64,000 nt of DNA from JAKFWF01 sp031374115 (GTDB lineage: Bacteria > Pseudomonadota > Alphaproteobacteria > Rhizobiales > Hyphomicrobiaceae). The position numbers and the translations under genes were made by a program. The notes below the pieces were generated by a model. That model did no database searches. It was not told the origin of the DNA and worked only from the letters and a program-made list of their open reading frames with translations. The stretch lies in NCBI GenBank assembly GCA_031374115.1, contig JANMNO010000057.1, forward strand, positions 1-64,000, in the 5' to 3' direction. Shown here piece by piece: positions 8,463 through 16,714 of this stretch. Within the stretch, counting starts at the first letter, position 1. Each line of letters opens with the position of its first letter.

Positions 8463-9167
8463 CTATGCCGCAAGCCACCGGTCCAAGATCTTATTTACTG
8501 CATCCGGTTTTTCCATCGTCGACAGGTGCCCACAGTGCGGGATCACTTCAAGTGTACTGCCGGCAAGGGCCGCGTGCATTTCCTCGGACACCTTGACTGG
8601 GGTAAGCGCATCCTGTTCGCCGACGACGATCACGGCCGGACACTTGATTTGGGCGAGGAATGGCCGGTTGTCGGGCCGTCCCATGATCGCTTGTTGTTGA
8701 CGTACAAACGCGTTTACGCCGGTCCCGTCGGCCATCAGCAGCACACGCGATGTGAGCTCTCGATCATGTAGCCGATCGGTATGGATCAGATAGCGCAGAA
8801 GCATGCCCTGCACTGCGCGTGCCCCAACCGTCTGCGCCGCTTGCATCAAAACCCTGCGTTGCTTGAACTGCTCAGGTCGGTCGGCGCGTGCATTGGCGTC
8901 GAGCAGAGCCAGCCGTGTGATCCGATCCGGTGCTTGGCGTATCATCTCGAACGCGATGTAACCGCCCATCGATAGCCCTGCGAGTGCGAACCGGCCGGGT
9001 GCCTTTTGCAGGATCGAACCCGCAATACCCTCAAGCGTATCCGATGTCGCATGATCCGCAACGTGGCAGCGATGTTTATTGCTCAGATGCGCGATCTGCG
9101 ACGCAAATAAGTCGCCGGTGCACAGCAAACCAGGCACGAACATGATGTCCTGACCTGCAAGATCCAT
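8463..9167 (-). CDS. Alpha/beta-fold hydrolase
   Basis: A 234-residue hydrolase. The nucleophile elbow GLSMGG is near residue 70, an acid lies in VVGEQDALTP near residue 185 and the catalytic His in IPHCGHLSTME near residue 212, giving a Ser-Asp-His triad. The oxyanion-side loop FVPGLLCTG is at residues 10-18. The family includes esterases, lactonases and C-C bond hydrolases; no substrate can be assigned. GGAGAGGCGGAT precedes the ATG. It is likely co-transcribed with the TauE-like exporter 32 bases downstream. Confidence 0.85.
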   Translation of the reverse strand: MDLAGQDIMFVPGLLCTGDLFASQIAHLSNKHRCHVADHATSDTLEGIAGSILQKAPGRFALAGLSMGGYIAFEMIRQAPDRITRLALLDANARADRPEQFKQRRVLMQAAQTVGARAVQGMLLRYLIHTDRLHDRELTSRVLLMADGTGVNAFVRQQQAIMGRPDNRPFLAQIKCPAVIVVGEQDALTPVKVSEEMHAALAGSTLEVIPHCGHLSTMEKPDAVNKILDRWLAA

Positions 9168-9508
9168 ATCCGCCTCTCCACGCTTGATCCAACTAGTTCA
9201 TGCCCGAGTTTCATCGATAAAGACAAGGAAATGACGGCGGGCAAAAGCCTAATTGACCGGCGCTGCGCGGCAGTCCACCGCATGGTGGCCAATATGCGAG
9301 GTTTCGCTTGCTTTTCGGGTCGATCTCTGTCAGGCCCCAACTGTGCTGGGCGCAGGGGATCTGAGGTTTCCGTTGATCCCTTTTGAAAATCCAGCCGTAT
9401 TTTTTGCCATCAATAGGCAATTACCTCCCCTGCGCTCGTTCTGACGCTGATGTCTACACTGCAACGGTGTGGTCCATGCGTCGCCATGGGAGATGGAGAC
9501 GTTCCCTT
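9168..9508 (+). other. Spacer and probable leader of the DEAD-box gene
   Basis: About 340 bases between divergently read genes. The helicase frame stays open through the last 126 bases, back to about 9383, but that sequence has no ribosome site and does not read like a helicase N-terminus. A TTGCC/GGCAA hairpin lies near 9405-9421. Long untranslated leaders are common on cold-inducible helicase genes, which is an inference here. Confidence 0.35.
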
Positions 9509-11395
9509 TTGCAAACGAAGCCCTTCGCTGAGCTCGGACTCAGCCCCAAGGTCCAGGCCGCTGTAGACGCCGCCGGATACACCATCGCGACACCAATTCA
9601 GTCGCAAGCAATCCCGGTTGCGGTGACCGGGCGCGATGTCCTCGGCATCGCCCAGACTGGCACCGGCAAGACTGCCGCCTTCGTGCTGCCGATGATCACG
9701 CGACTTGAAAGCGGCCGGGCGCGGGCGCGCATGCCGCGCTCGCTGATTCTCGCTCCAACACGCGAGCTGGCCGCCCAAGTTGCGCAAAGCTTTGAGAAGT
9801 ACGGCGTCAATCACAAACTCAACGTGGCGCTGCTGATTGGCGGTGTGTCGATGGACGACCAGGTCAAAAAGCTCGACCGTGGCGCCGATGTTCTGATCGC
9901 AACGCCTGGACGCATGCTCGACCATTTTCAACGCGGCCGCTTGATGCTCATGGGCGTCGAGATCCTGGTCATCGATGAAGCGGATCGCATGCTCGACATG
10001 GGCTTCATCCCCGACATCGAGAAGATCTGCAAACTGTTGCCGCCAAAACGGCAGACGCTGTTTTTTTCGGCGACGATGCCGCCTGAGATCACCCGCCTGG
10101 TCGATCAGTTCCTGACCGACCCGCTGCGTATCGAGGTGGCGCCACCCGCCACGACGGCAAAGACGATCACCCAGCGTTTCCGGTTCTGTCCCGATGGCGA
10201 GGATTTCGCAAAACGCGAGGTCCTGCGCGATCTGATCCGTGGCGAGACAGTGCGAAATGCGATCATCTTCTGCAATCGCAAACGCGATGTCGCAATCTTG
10301 CTGAAGTCGCTGGCAAAGCACGGTTTTAATGCCGGCGCGCTGCATGGCGACATGGATCAGAAAGCGCGCACGGAAACGCTCGACGCGTTCCGGTCGGGCA
10401 AGATCCTGTTCCTGGCGGCAAGCGACGTCGCGGCGCGTGGCCTCGACATCCCCGATGTCAGCCACATCTTCAACTTCGACGTACCGTGGGCCGGCGATGA
10501 TTACGTGCATCGCATCGGCCGAACCGGCCGCGCGGGCAAATCCGGCTATGCCGCGACACTCGTTGCACCCGATGATCTGCGGATGTTGAGAGACATCGAG
10601 AAGGCGACTGGCGAGCAGCCCGTCTGGCTTGGCGATCCACCGACCGAGCAGGACTTCGCCGACAGTGGCAAGAGAAAACGCCGCGGACGCGGGGGTAAGC
10701 CGGAGGCCAGGCGAGAAATGTCAGGCCGTAGCGATCGAACAGCGCGTGAGGGCCGCGGTGCCGGCAGTCACGAAGATGGCGGTCGCGATCGCCGATTGCC
10801 GCGTCGCGAACGTGCGCCTCGCCGCGAAGAGGGCGAGGGTGCAGCCGCGCCGATTGTTGCGGCCGAGCAGCCAGCCGTCCAAGTCGCCGATCGCCGTGCT
10901 GACGCTCCGGCACGGGCGCGACGGCCAGACGGGCGTCCCCCGCGCCGGAACCGGGAGCCCCGGCAGCCGGTGGCCGATGTTAAGTCGGGCGACCAGCCGG
11001 ATGTGCAGGCATGGCCCGTGACCAACATTGACGAACAGGCGGGCACGCAGCGCCGGTCACGCGAGCAACGGTCTGATCGGCCAGAACGCGGCGAGCGGCC
11101 GCGATCTGATAGTCCGGACCGTGCTCCGTGCGAGCAACCCCGCCATACTGAAGCCCCGGAACCGCGTGACGAGCGTGGATCTCGGACGCGCGTACAAGAG
11201 CCGCGCCGTGACAGTGGTGATCACACGCATGCTCGTAACCGCCGGCCGCCACAGCGGCCAGATCGAGCAGATCGGGCAGAGCGCCCGGATCGGCCAGACC
11301 GCAACGAGACGCGCGGCGAGGCACCGACCGGCTTTGCCGACAACCCGCCGGCTTTTCTGCGCAAAACGACCAAGGTCAAAGCCGTCAACAGCTAA
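9509..11395 (+). CDS. DEAD-box ATP-dependent RNA helicase with long basic disordered tail
   Basis: Remodels RNA duplexes, as in ribosome assembly and mRNA decay. From the TTG at 9509 the protein has 628 residues. Motifs in order: Q motif FAELGLSPKV with PIQSQAIP, motif I AQTGTGKT, Ia PTRELA, II IDEADRMLDMG, III FFSATMPP, IV IIFCNRKR, V ASDVAARGLDI, VI HRIGRTGRAGK. The core ends near residue 370; the last 250 residues are low-complexity, rich in Arg, Gly, Glu and Asp, a usual RNA-binding tail. The TTG is preceded by GGGAGATGGAGACG and gives a standard family N-terminus; ATGs at 9476 and 9383 are alternatives. Confidence 0.92.
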   Translation: MQTKPFAELGLSPKVQAAVDAAGYTIATPIQSQAIPVAVTGRDVLGIAQTGTGKTAAFVLPMITRLESGRARARMPRSLILAPTRELAAQVAQSFEKYGVNHKLNVALLIGGVSMDDQVKKLDRGADVLIATPGRMLDHFQRGRLMLMGVEILVIDEADRMLDMGFIPDIEKICKLLPPKRQTLFFSATMPPEITRLVDQFLTDPLRIEVAPPATTAKTITQRFRFCPDGEDFAKREVLRDLIRGETVRNAIIFCNRKRDVAILLKSLAKHGFNAGALHGDMDQKARTETLDAFRSGKILFLAASDVAARGLDIPDVSHIFNFDVPWAGDDYVHRIGRTGRAGKSGYAATLVAPDDLRMLRDIEKATGEQPVWLGDPPTEQDFADSGKRKRRGRGGKPEARREMSGRSDRTAREGRGAGSHEDGGRDRRLPRRERAPRREEGEGAAAPIVAAEQPAVQVADRRADAPARARRPDGRPPRRNREPRQPVADVKSGDQPDVQAWPVTNIDEQAGTQRRSREQRSDRPERGERPRSDSPDRAPCEQPRHTEAPEPRDERGSRTRVQEPRRDSGDHTHARNRRPPQRPDRADRAERPDRPDRNETRGEAPTGFADNPPAFLRKTTKVKAVNS

Positions 11396-11494
11396 TCATT
11401 ATTGATAGCAATGCGAGCGCAGCGACAGAGATTGTCGCCGCGCTCGATACATTTTTGTGCGATGGATCACCCCGGTTCAACAAAGGCCCGGCCC

Positions 11495-12742
11495 ATGCCC
11501 AAGTCCCTGTCACGCGCGAAAGACAACATCAAGATCCTGCTGCTGGAAGGCATTTCAGATAACGCGGTCGCAATTCTGGATGGTGCTGGCTACACCAACA
11601 TCGAGCGGCGCGCTACCGCACTCGATGGCGAGGGCCTGCGTTCGGCACTGCGCGGTGTCAGCATGCTCGGCATTCGCTCGCGCACTCAACTCACAGCCGA
11701 GGCGGTCGACGGGGTCCGTTCGCTGATTGCGATCGGCTGCTTCTCGGTCGGCACCAACCAAGTCGACCTCGACGTTGCACGCGTCATGGGTATTCCGGTG
11801 TTCAACGCACCGTTCTCGAATACCCGCAGCGTCGCCGAGTTGACCATGGCCGAGATCGTCATGTTATTCCGGCGGATCTTTCCCAAGTCCAACGCCGCCC
11901 ATCGCGGTGGTTGGGAGAAATCGGCTGTCGGCTCGCGCGAGGTGCGCGGCAAGACACTTGGCATCGTCGGCTACGGCAATATCGGCAGCCAGCTGTCGAC
12001 GATCGCCGAGGGCCTGGGCATGCGTGTCATATTCTACGATCACACCGACAAGTTGCGGCACGGCAACGTCGAGCCTGCGGAGACGCTGGCCGACCTCCTC
12101 GCGCGCGCCGACGTGGTCAGCCTGCACGTGCCAGAAACGCCCGCGACTCAGGGCATGATCGGAGCGGCCGAAATCGCTGCGATGAAGAAGGGCTGTTACC
12201 TCATCAACAACTCGCGCGGCACGGTCGTCGATCTTGAGGCATTGGCAGTAAGTTTGAAGTCGGGACACATCGGTGGCGCCGCGATCGACGTTTTCCCTGT
12301 CGAGCCGTCTTCCAATGCGGACGCGTTCGTGTCGCCCTTGCAGGGGCTCGACAACGTCATCCTGACGCCGCACGTCGGTGGTTCCACCGAAGAAGCGCAG
12401 GAGCGGATCGGCGCGGAGGTTGCCCGCAAGTTTGTCGAGTATTCCGATGTCGGCTCGACAACGGGCGCTGTGAACTTCCCGCAAGTGCAGTTGTCGCCCC
12501 GGCCTGCTGGCACGCGGTTCATCCAGGTTCAACGCAACCTGCCCGGCGAATTGGGCAGGCTGAACGAGATCTTTGCGCAACACAAAGTCAATATTGCCGC
12601 GCAGAGCTATCAAACCGACGGCGATCTCGGCTACGTCGTGCTCGATGCCGAGGGTAAAGTCGAGGATGCCGGCGAAATACTAGATCGTATTCGCGGCCTT
12701 TCCGGCACTATCCGAGCGCGGATACTGCACAGACGGTCCTAG
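11495..12742 (+). CDS. serA: D-3-phosphoglycerate dehydrogenase with C-terminal ACT domain
   Basis: First step of serine synthesis: oxidises 3-phosphoglycerate with NAD. From the ATG at 11495 the protein has 415 residues, like E. coli SerA (410). The NAD-binding loop GIVGYGNIGSQ lies near residue 155, the catalytic Arg in NNSRGTVVD near 240, the Glu region before 270 and the His in LTPHVGGSTEEAQ near 292. The last 75 residues form an ACT domain that usually gives serine feedback inhibition. An upstream in-frame start at 11402 adds sequence unlike the family. It ends four bases into the convergent TfoX-domain gene. Confidence 0.93.
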   Translation: MPKSLSRAKDNIKILLLEGISDNAVAILDGAGYTNIERRATALDGEGLRSALRGVSMLGIRSRTQLTAEAVDGVRSLIAIGCFSVGTNQVDLDVARVMGIPVFNAPFSNTRSVAELTMAEIVMLFRRIFPKSNAAHRGGWEKSAVGSREVRGKTLGIVGYGNIGSQLSTIAEGLGMRVIFYDHTDKLRHGNVEPAETLADLLARADVVSLHVPETPATQGMIGAAEIAAMKKGCYLINNSRGTVVDLEALAVSLKSGHIGGAAIDVFPVEPSSNADAFVSPLQGLDNVILTPHVGGSTEEAQERIGAEVARKFVEYSDVGSTTGAVNFPQVQLSPRPAGTRFIQVQRNLPGELGRLNEIFAQHKVNIAAQSYQTDGDLGYVVLDAEGKVEDAGEILDRIRGLSGTIRARILHRRS

Positions 12743-13116
12743 GCTTTGCGCTTGCGTGCGGACTTCTTCCGCTGCTCGGTGCACTTGGCCGCTAGAGATG
12801 CAGCCACCGATCTGTGAGCCCACTTCAAAAGCTCGTCTGTCTCGTCGTAAAGACGATCCGGCAAACGCCAATACGACATGATACCGCGCCGGCCGAGCTT
12901 GGTGTCGTAAACGAATGGCCTCATCCCCTCAGCCTCGAAGTCTGGGATGCTAGCTGCGTCGACCTTGAGATACACAGCATCGTCACTCAAAAGAGCGAAA
13001 ATAATGCCGTCGCAATAAATTCCAGCGCCGCCGAACATGCGCCGCACAGTGATCGTGCCGAGCGGGCGCAAAGCGTCCTTGATAAAGTCAGCTGTGCAGC
13101 TGGAGCCCCGCGCCAT
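12739..13116 (-). CDS. TfoX/Sxy N-terminal domain protein
   Basis: A 125-residue protein with only the TfoX N-terminal domain: LGTITVRRMFGGAGIYCDG near residues 20-38, the strand pair IIFALLSDDAVYLKVD, and YWRLPDRLYDETDELLKW near the end, then a Lys/Arg tail. In Haemophilus, TfoX/Sxy switches on competence genes; the stand-alone domain in alphaproteobacteria has no known role. Its ATG overlaps the stop of the A-type carrier gene by one base (TAATG), so the two are probably translationally coupled. Confidence 0.85.
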   Translation of the reverse strand: MARGSSCTADFIKDALRPLGTITVRRMFGGAGIYCDGIIFALLSDDAVYLKVDAASIPDFEAEGMRPFVYDTKLGRRGIMSYWRLPDRLYDETDELLKWAHRSVAASLAAKCTEQRKKSARKRKA

Positions 13117-13511
13117 TAAACTGGCTCGAGCCTGTCCTTCGATGCCGGCTGCAGGTTGACGCTTTCCCCACAGCCGCACGCGCTCTTTTGGTTCGGGTTA
13201 TTAAACACGAACTCGGATTTGAGCTTTTCCGTTTTGTAGTCCATCTCAGTGCCGAGCAGATAGAGCAGCGCCTTCGGGTCGATCAGCACCTTCGCGCCCT
13301 TGTCCTCGACGACCTCGTCGAAGCGATCCTGAGTTTCGGCCCAGGTCATGGTGTATTCCATGCCTGCACAGCCGCCTTTCTTGACGCCGATTCGCAAGCC
13401 GACCACGCCGGGCTTCGATGCCATGATGGCGTTCACGCGTACGACCGCGGCATCGGTCAACGTCATGACCTTGGGACGCGACCGAGTTGTAGGAGCTGTA
13501 GTCACCACCAT
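13116..13511 (-). CDS. sufA: A-type Fe-S carrier (SufA/HesB/IscA family)
   Basis: Carries Fe-S clusters from the SUF scaffold to target apoproteins. The 131-residue protein has the family fold and three conserved Cys: one in GVKKGGCAGMEY near residue 47 and two in the CGCGE motif near residue 113. The last position is standard for the SUF cluster in this group. ATG at 13511 and GTG codons at 13508 and 13505 are all possible starts; GAGG lies 3 to 9 bases upstream. It is separated from the rest of the suf genes by a Crp-family gene and a small ORF. Confidence 0.9.
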   Translation of the reverse strand: MVVTTAPTTRSRPKVMTLTDAAVVRVNAIMASKPGVVGLRIGVKKGGCAGMEYTMTWAETQDRFDEVVEDKGAKVLIDPKALLYLLGTEMDYKTEKLKSEFVFNNPNQKSACGCGESVNLQPASKDRLEPV

Positions 13512-13628
13512 AGTCCTCAATCTACCGATTTCGACGTATCGATTGAGTTACAATATAGCGTAGTTCGGCGAAATTGCGAGGGCCTTGGGAGGTCTCTACG
13601 GGCACGCGCCGCGACAAACACTAGGCTC

Positions 13629-13859
13629 CTAGTGCTTGAGCTTCATCCACACCGAAACAGGGTACTCGCCTTTGGGATCCCACTCGTAGCCATCTGCAAC
13701 AGCAATTGCGTGCGCTTGCCGAACGTCATGCGCAAGCGCGGCGCTAGGATCAGCCATCAAACCCACCCGATGCGGTTCGATCGAGCGAAAGTATTCAAGG
13801 GCAGTCCACATTGCGGACTGCCCCGTGTGCTCACCACCGCAAGAAAACCATTTGGACAT
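13629..13859 (-). CDS. Small hypothetical protein, 76 residues
   Basis: A short ORF between the Crp-like gene and sufA, all on the minus strand. It opens MSKWFSCGGEHTGQSAMW and ends in PVSVWMKLKH; I do not recognise it. GGGG lies about eight bases before the ATG. The coding sequence contains a perfect 9-base-pair inverted repeat with a 7-base loop (13799-13823), unusual inside a gene. It may be a real small gene or a chance ORF over a structured RNA. Confidence 0.45.
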   Translation of the reverse strand: MSKWFSCGGEHTGQSAMWTALEYFRSIEPHRVGLMADPSAALAHDVRQAHAIAVADGYEWDPKGEYPVSVWMKLKH

Positions 13860-13953
13860 TCATCGATCCCCGCTAGCTAACTCCATGTTACCTGCGTAAC
13901 CCCGCCAATAGCGACGTTGAACATAGTGCATAACCGTACAAAAACTGGTGTTT

Positions 13954-14667
13954 CTAGTCTGCGAGAACCCTGATCGACTGACCAAAGAGGCGCTCCGCCT
14001 CGCCCTCGGCCACGCCGTAGAATTTAGCGGCGATCTTTTCAAGGCCCGGCCTGTCGATAATGAAGATGATGCCGCGCTTGACGTTCAAGACGCCGCGGCT
14101 TTGCAGCAGAGACAATGCGACAGTCACGCCCGGCCGGCGAACCGCAAGCATCATCGATAAAAATTCGTGCGTGACCACCAACTCGTTCGATTGCATGCGG
14201 TCCTGCGCCATGAGGAGCCAGCGCGCCAATCGCTCCTCGATTTTCGCCAAGCCGTTCGCCAAAGCCGTTTGCGAGATCTGTGAAATAAAAGCTTGGATAT
14301 GTTTATGCAGCACGGACTGCATCGTCGGACTGCTGCCCATTGCGCGCCGTAAATGGGCGGAAGCGATACGTCGGGCGCTCCCCGACACCTGCACGAACGT
14401 GTCCAGGGGCGTTCGATCACCACCGACAACGACAGGCCAACCGGTGTAACCTTCCAATCCGATTAGACCGACTTCGATGCTCTGACGACGGGGTCCAACC
14501 GCGACCACGGAAACAATTCCGTGCTCGACGAAGTACACAAAGGGAATTGGCTTGTTTGGTGTCTCGAGCTTCTGCCGCATGGTCAGCTCGACAGATTCGA
14601 GGTGGGGCTCCAGCAAAGCTAGATCGCCCGGCGTCAGGCGCGCCAGGATTCGATTCTTGATTGGCAT
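13954..14667 (-). CDS. Crp/Fnr-family transcriptional regulator
   Basis: A 237-residue regulator with an N-terminal cNMP-binding-like barrel (residues about 10-120: LARLTPGDLALLEPHLESV, FVEHGIVSVV) and a C-terminal winged helix with EFLSMMLAVRRPGVTVALSLLQ as the helix-turn-helix near residues 170-190. No Fnr-type N-terminal Cys cluster is visible, so a 4Fe-4S sensor is unlikely. The ATG at 14667 fits the family; the frame stays open upstream without a good start. It sits inside the suf gene series on the same strand, between the DUF59 gene and sufA. Confidence 0.85.
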   Translation of the reverse strand: MPIKNRILARLTPGDLALLEPHLESVELTMRQKLETPNKPIPFVYFVEHGIVSVVAVGPRRQSIEVGLIGLEGYTGWPVVVGGDRTPLDTFVQVSGSARRIASAHLRRAMGSSPTMQSVLHKHIQAFISQISQTALANGLAKIEERLARWLLMAQDRMQSNELVVTHEFLSMMLAVRRPGVTVALSLLQSRGVLNVKRGIIFIIDRPGLEKIAAKFYGVAEGEAERLFGQSIRVLAD

Positions 14668-14959
14668 TTTTGACACGGCGCTTTTTTTCAGGACAAGAGC
14701 AAGTGATGCTCCCGGTCGGCTGCGCCGGACACAAAGCAGCCGTACCAGGTCACAAAATACCCTTTGCGCCGTGATTGATAGGGCCGAATACAAGGTCCGC
14801 CCCGCGTCGACAGACCAAACACCGTCAGCTAGCGTCCGGATGAACAGTTGTCAGGATGCGGAGGCCTGGAAGCAGCTACTCTGCGAAAAGGAGAGATCAT
14901 TCCAGACCGTTCGCGCAAAGGATCGCGCGCTGATATTTATTTTGAGGTCCAGAGTTTTG
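14668..14959. other. Spacer upstream of the Crp-like gene
   Basis: About 290 bases between the DUF59 gene and the Crp-like gene. It breaks the close spacing of the suf operon and probably holds the promoter of the Crp-like gene. I saw no confident hexamers or further gene. Confidence 0.4.
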
Positions 14960-15418
14960 TCAGAACATATTGAGGGCCAAGCGTGCCTCGTCGCTCATCC
15001 GGCTCTTGTCCCAAGGCGGATCGAACACGATTGTGGCCTTCGAACCGGAGACGCCCGGCACCGAATTGATAGCATTCTCGACCCATACCGGCATTTCGCC
15101 AGCCACCGGACAACCCGGTGCCGTGAGTGTCATGTCGACGAGCACGTTACGATCGTCCTCGATATCAATCTTATAGATCAAGCCGAGTTCATAGATGTCG
15201 CAGGGGATTTCAGGATCGTAGACCGTCTTGAGCGCGGCTACGATATCGGCGGTCAGCTGTTCGAGTTCCTCAGCGGAAAGCGTCGAACCGGACACCGGCG
15301 TGCCGCCCGCTTCCACGGATGGCGGAGTGGGAGCGGCGGGCATTTCCGGCGCAACACCGGCATGCGGCGGCGCACTCACCGCGAGCCGATCCCTTATGTC
15401 GTGCAGATCCTGGTCCAT
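14960..15418 (-). CDS. SUF-system DUF59 (MIP18/SufT-like) protein
   Basis: A 152-residue protein whose C-terminal 100 residues are a DUF59/MIP18 domain: ADIVAALKTVYDPEIPCDIY, with the conserved DPEIP near residue 68, MTLTAPGCPVAGEMP with the conserved Cys near residue 103, and FDPPWDKSRMSDEAR at the end. Such proteins aid late Fe-S assembly or target maturation. The first 45 residues are Pro/Ala-rich and probably flexible. It follows sufS by 26 bases and belongs to the suf operon. Confidence 0.9.
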   Translation of the reverse strand: MDQDLHDIRDRLAVSAPPHAGVAPEMPAAPTPPSVEAGGTPVSGSTLSAEELEQLTADIVAALKTVYDPEIPCDIYELGLIYKIDIEDDRNVLVDMTLTAPGCPVAGEMPVWVENAINSVPGVSGSKATIVFDPPWDKSRMSDEARLALNMF

Positions 15419-15444
15419 TTCAGCCTTTTACACCAATTGGCGCG

Positions 15445-16710
15445 TCATGCGAAGAACTCCTGCGCCTTGATCAGCGCATCGGCGAACACATCCACTTCGG
15501 CCTGCGTGTTGTACATTCCGAATGAAGCCCGGCACATAGCTGAGACGTCGAACCGCTCCATCAACGGCTGGGCACAATGATGGCCAGCGCGGATCGCAAC
15601 CCCTGACCGATCGATGATCGTCGACACATCATGGGGGTGCAGGCCCTTGATATTGAATGATAGAATAGCGCCCTTGTCCGGCGTTGAGCCATGGACTTTG
15701 AGCCAATTAAATTCACCCAGCCGCTGGTGCGCGTACGCGATCAACGTGTGTTCGTGGGCCGCGATCTCCGATCGGCCGACTTGCATCATGAAATTGAGTG
15801 CCGCGGATAGCCCGATGGCCTCGACGATCGGCGGCGTACCAGCTTCGAAACGGTTCGGCGACGGTGCGTAAGTGATACCGTCGACGGTTACGCTTTCGAT
15901 CATCGAACCGCCGCCGAGGAACGGTGGCATTGCGTCGAGCAGTGCACGCCTGCCATACAGCACGCCGATGCCTGATGGGCCGTAAACCTTGTGGCCGGTG
16001 AAACAGTAGAAGTCGCAATCGATTGCCTGCACGTCGACGGGCAGATGCACCACGGCCTGACTGCCGTCCAGGAATACCGGAATGCCGCGCGATTTGGCGA
16101 TGCGGCAAACCTCCTCGACCGGGACAAGAGTACCGGTGACGTTCGACATGTGGGTCAGCGCGATCATCTTGGTCCGCGATGAAAGCAGCCGTTCGAACTC
16201 GTCGATCAGAAATTCGCCAGTATCGGAAATCGGCGCCCACTTGATCACCGCGCCCCGGCGCTCGCGCAGAAAATTCCACGGGACGATGTTCGAGTGGTGC
16301 TCCAAGATCGAGAGTACGATCTCGTCTCCGGCATTGATGTTAGCCATGCCCCAGCTTTGTGCGACGATATTAATGGCTTCCGTCGCGTTCTTGGCGAACA
16401 CGATTTCCTCCGGCGCGCGCGCGTTCAAGAACCGCCGGGTCGTCTCGCGGGCATCTTCGTACTTCTGTGTCGTCGCGTTGGAGAGGTGGTGAATGCCGCG
16501 ATGCACGTTGGCATATTCATGGCGCATGGCATGATCCATAGCCTCGATCACAGCTTTCGGTTTCTGCGCCGATGACGCGTTGTCGAGGTAAACCAGCGGC
16601 CGGCCGTGGATCTCGCGGGACAGGATCGGGAATTCGACGCGGATCGTATCAACATCGAGTTGCCGGGGATTGGTAGCGGGTCGCTGCATCTTGGCCGATG
16701 TCGCTGCCAT
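15445..16710 (-). CDS. sufS: SufS cysteine desulfurase (class II)
   Basis: Takes sulfur from cysteine as an enzyme persulfide and passes it to the SUF scaffold. The 421-residue PLP enzyme has the cofactor Lys in CFTGHKVYGPSG near residue 235 and the active-site Cys in IRAGHHCAQPLM near residue 375, the class II (SufS) form. The ATG at 16710 lies four bases after the sufD stop; a longer frame into sufD is unlikely. A second desulfurase of the IscS/NifS class opens the same operon. Confidence 0.95.
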   Translation of the reverse strand: MAATSAKMQRPATNPRQLDVDTIRVEFPILSREIHGRPLVYLDNASSAQKPKAVIEAMDHAMRHEYANVHRGIHHLSNATTQKYEDARETTRRFLNARAPEEIVFAKNATEAINIVAQSWGMANINAGDEIVLSILEHHSNIVPWNFLRERRGAVIKWAPISDTGEFLIDEFERLLSSRTKMIALTHMSNVTGTLVPVEEVCRIAKSRGIPVFLDGSQAVVHLPVDVQAIDCDFYCFTGHKVYGPSGIGVLYGRRALLDAMPPFLGGGSMIESVTVDGITYAPSPNRFEAGTPPIVEAIGLSAALNFMMQVGRSEIAAHEHTLIAYAHQRLGEFNWLKVHGSTPDKGAILSFNIKGLHPHDVSTIIDRSGVAIRAGHHCAQPLMERFDVSAMCRASFGMYNTQAEVDVFADALIKAQEFFA

Positions 16711-16714
16711 GGGA

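Noticed and set aside
9410..10510. 366-codon frame on the minus strand across the DEAD-box gene
   Set aside because: It is a shadow of a clear helicase on the plus strand, has His/Gln/Arg-rich composition typical of antisense GC-rich frames, and no ribosome site.
10650..11390. Possible repeat array in the DEAD-box tail
   Set aside because: The Arg/Asp/Glu-rich codons are low-complexity coding sequence without regular repeat units; usual for such helicase tails.
14552..15580. 342-codon plus-strand frame over the Crp-like and DUF59 genes
   Set aside because: Antisense to two genes with clear family motifs.
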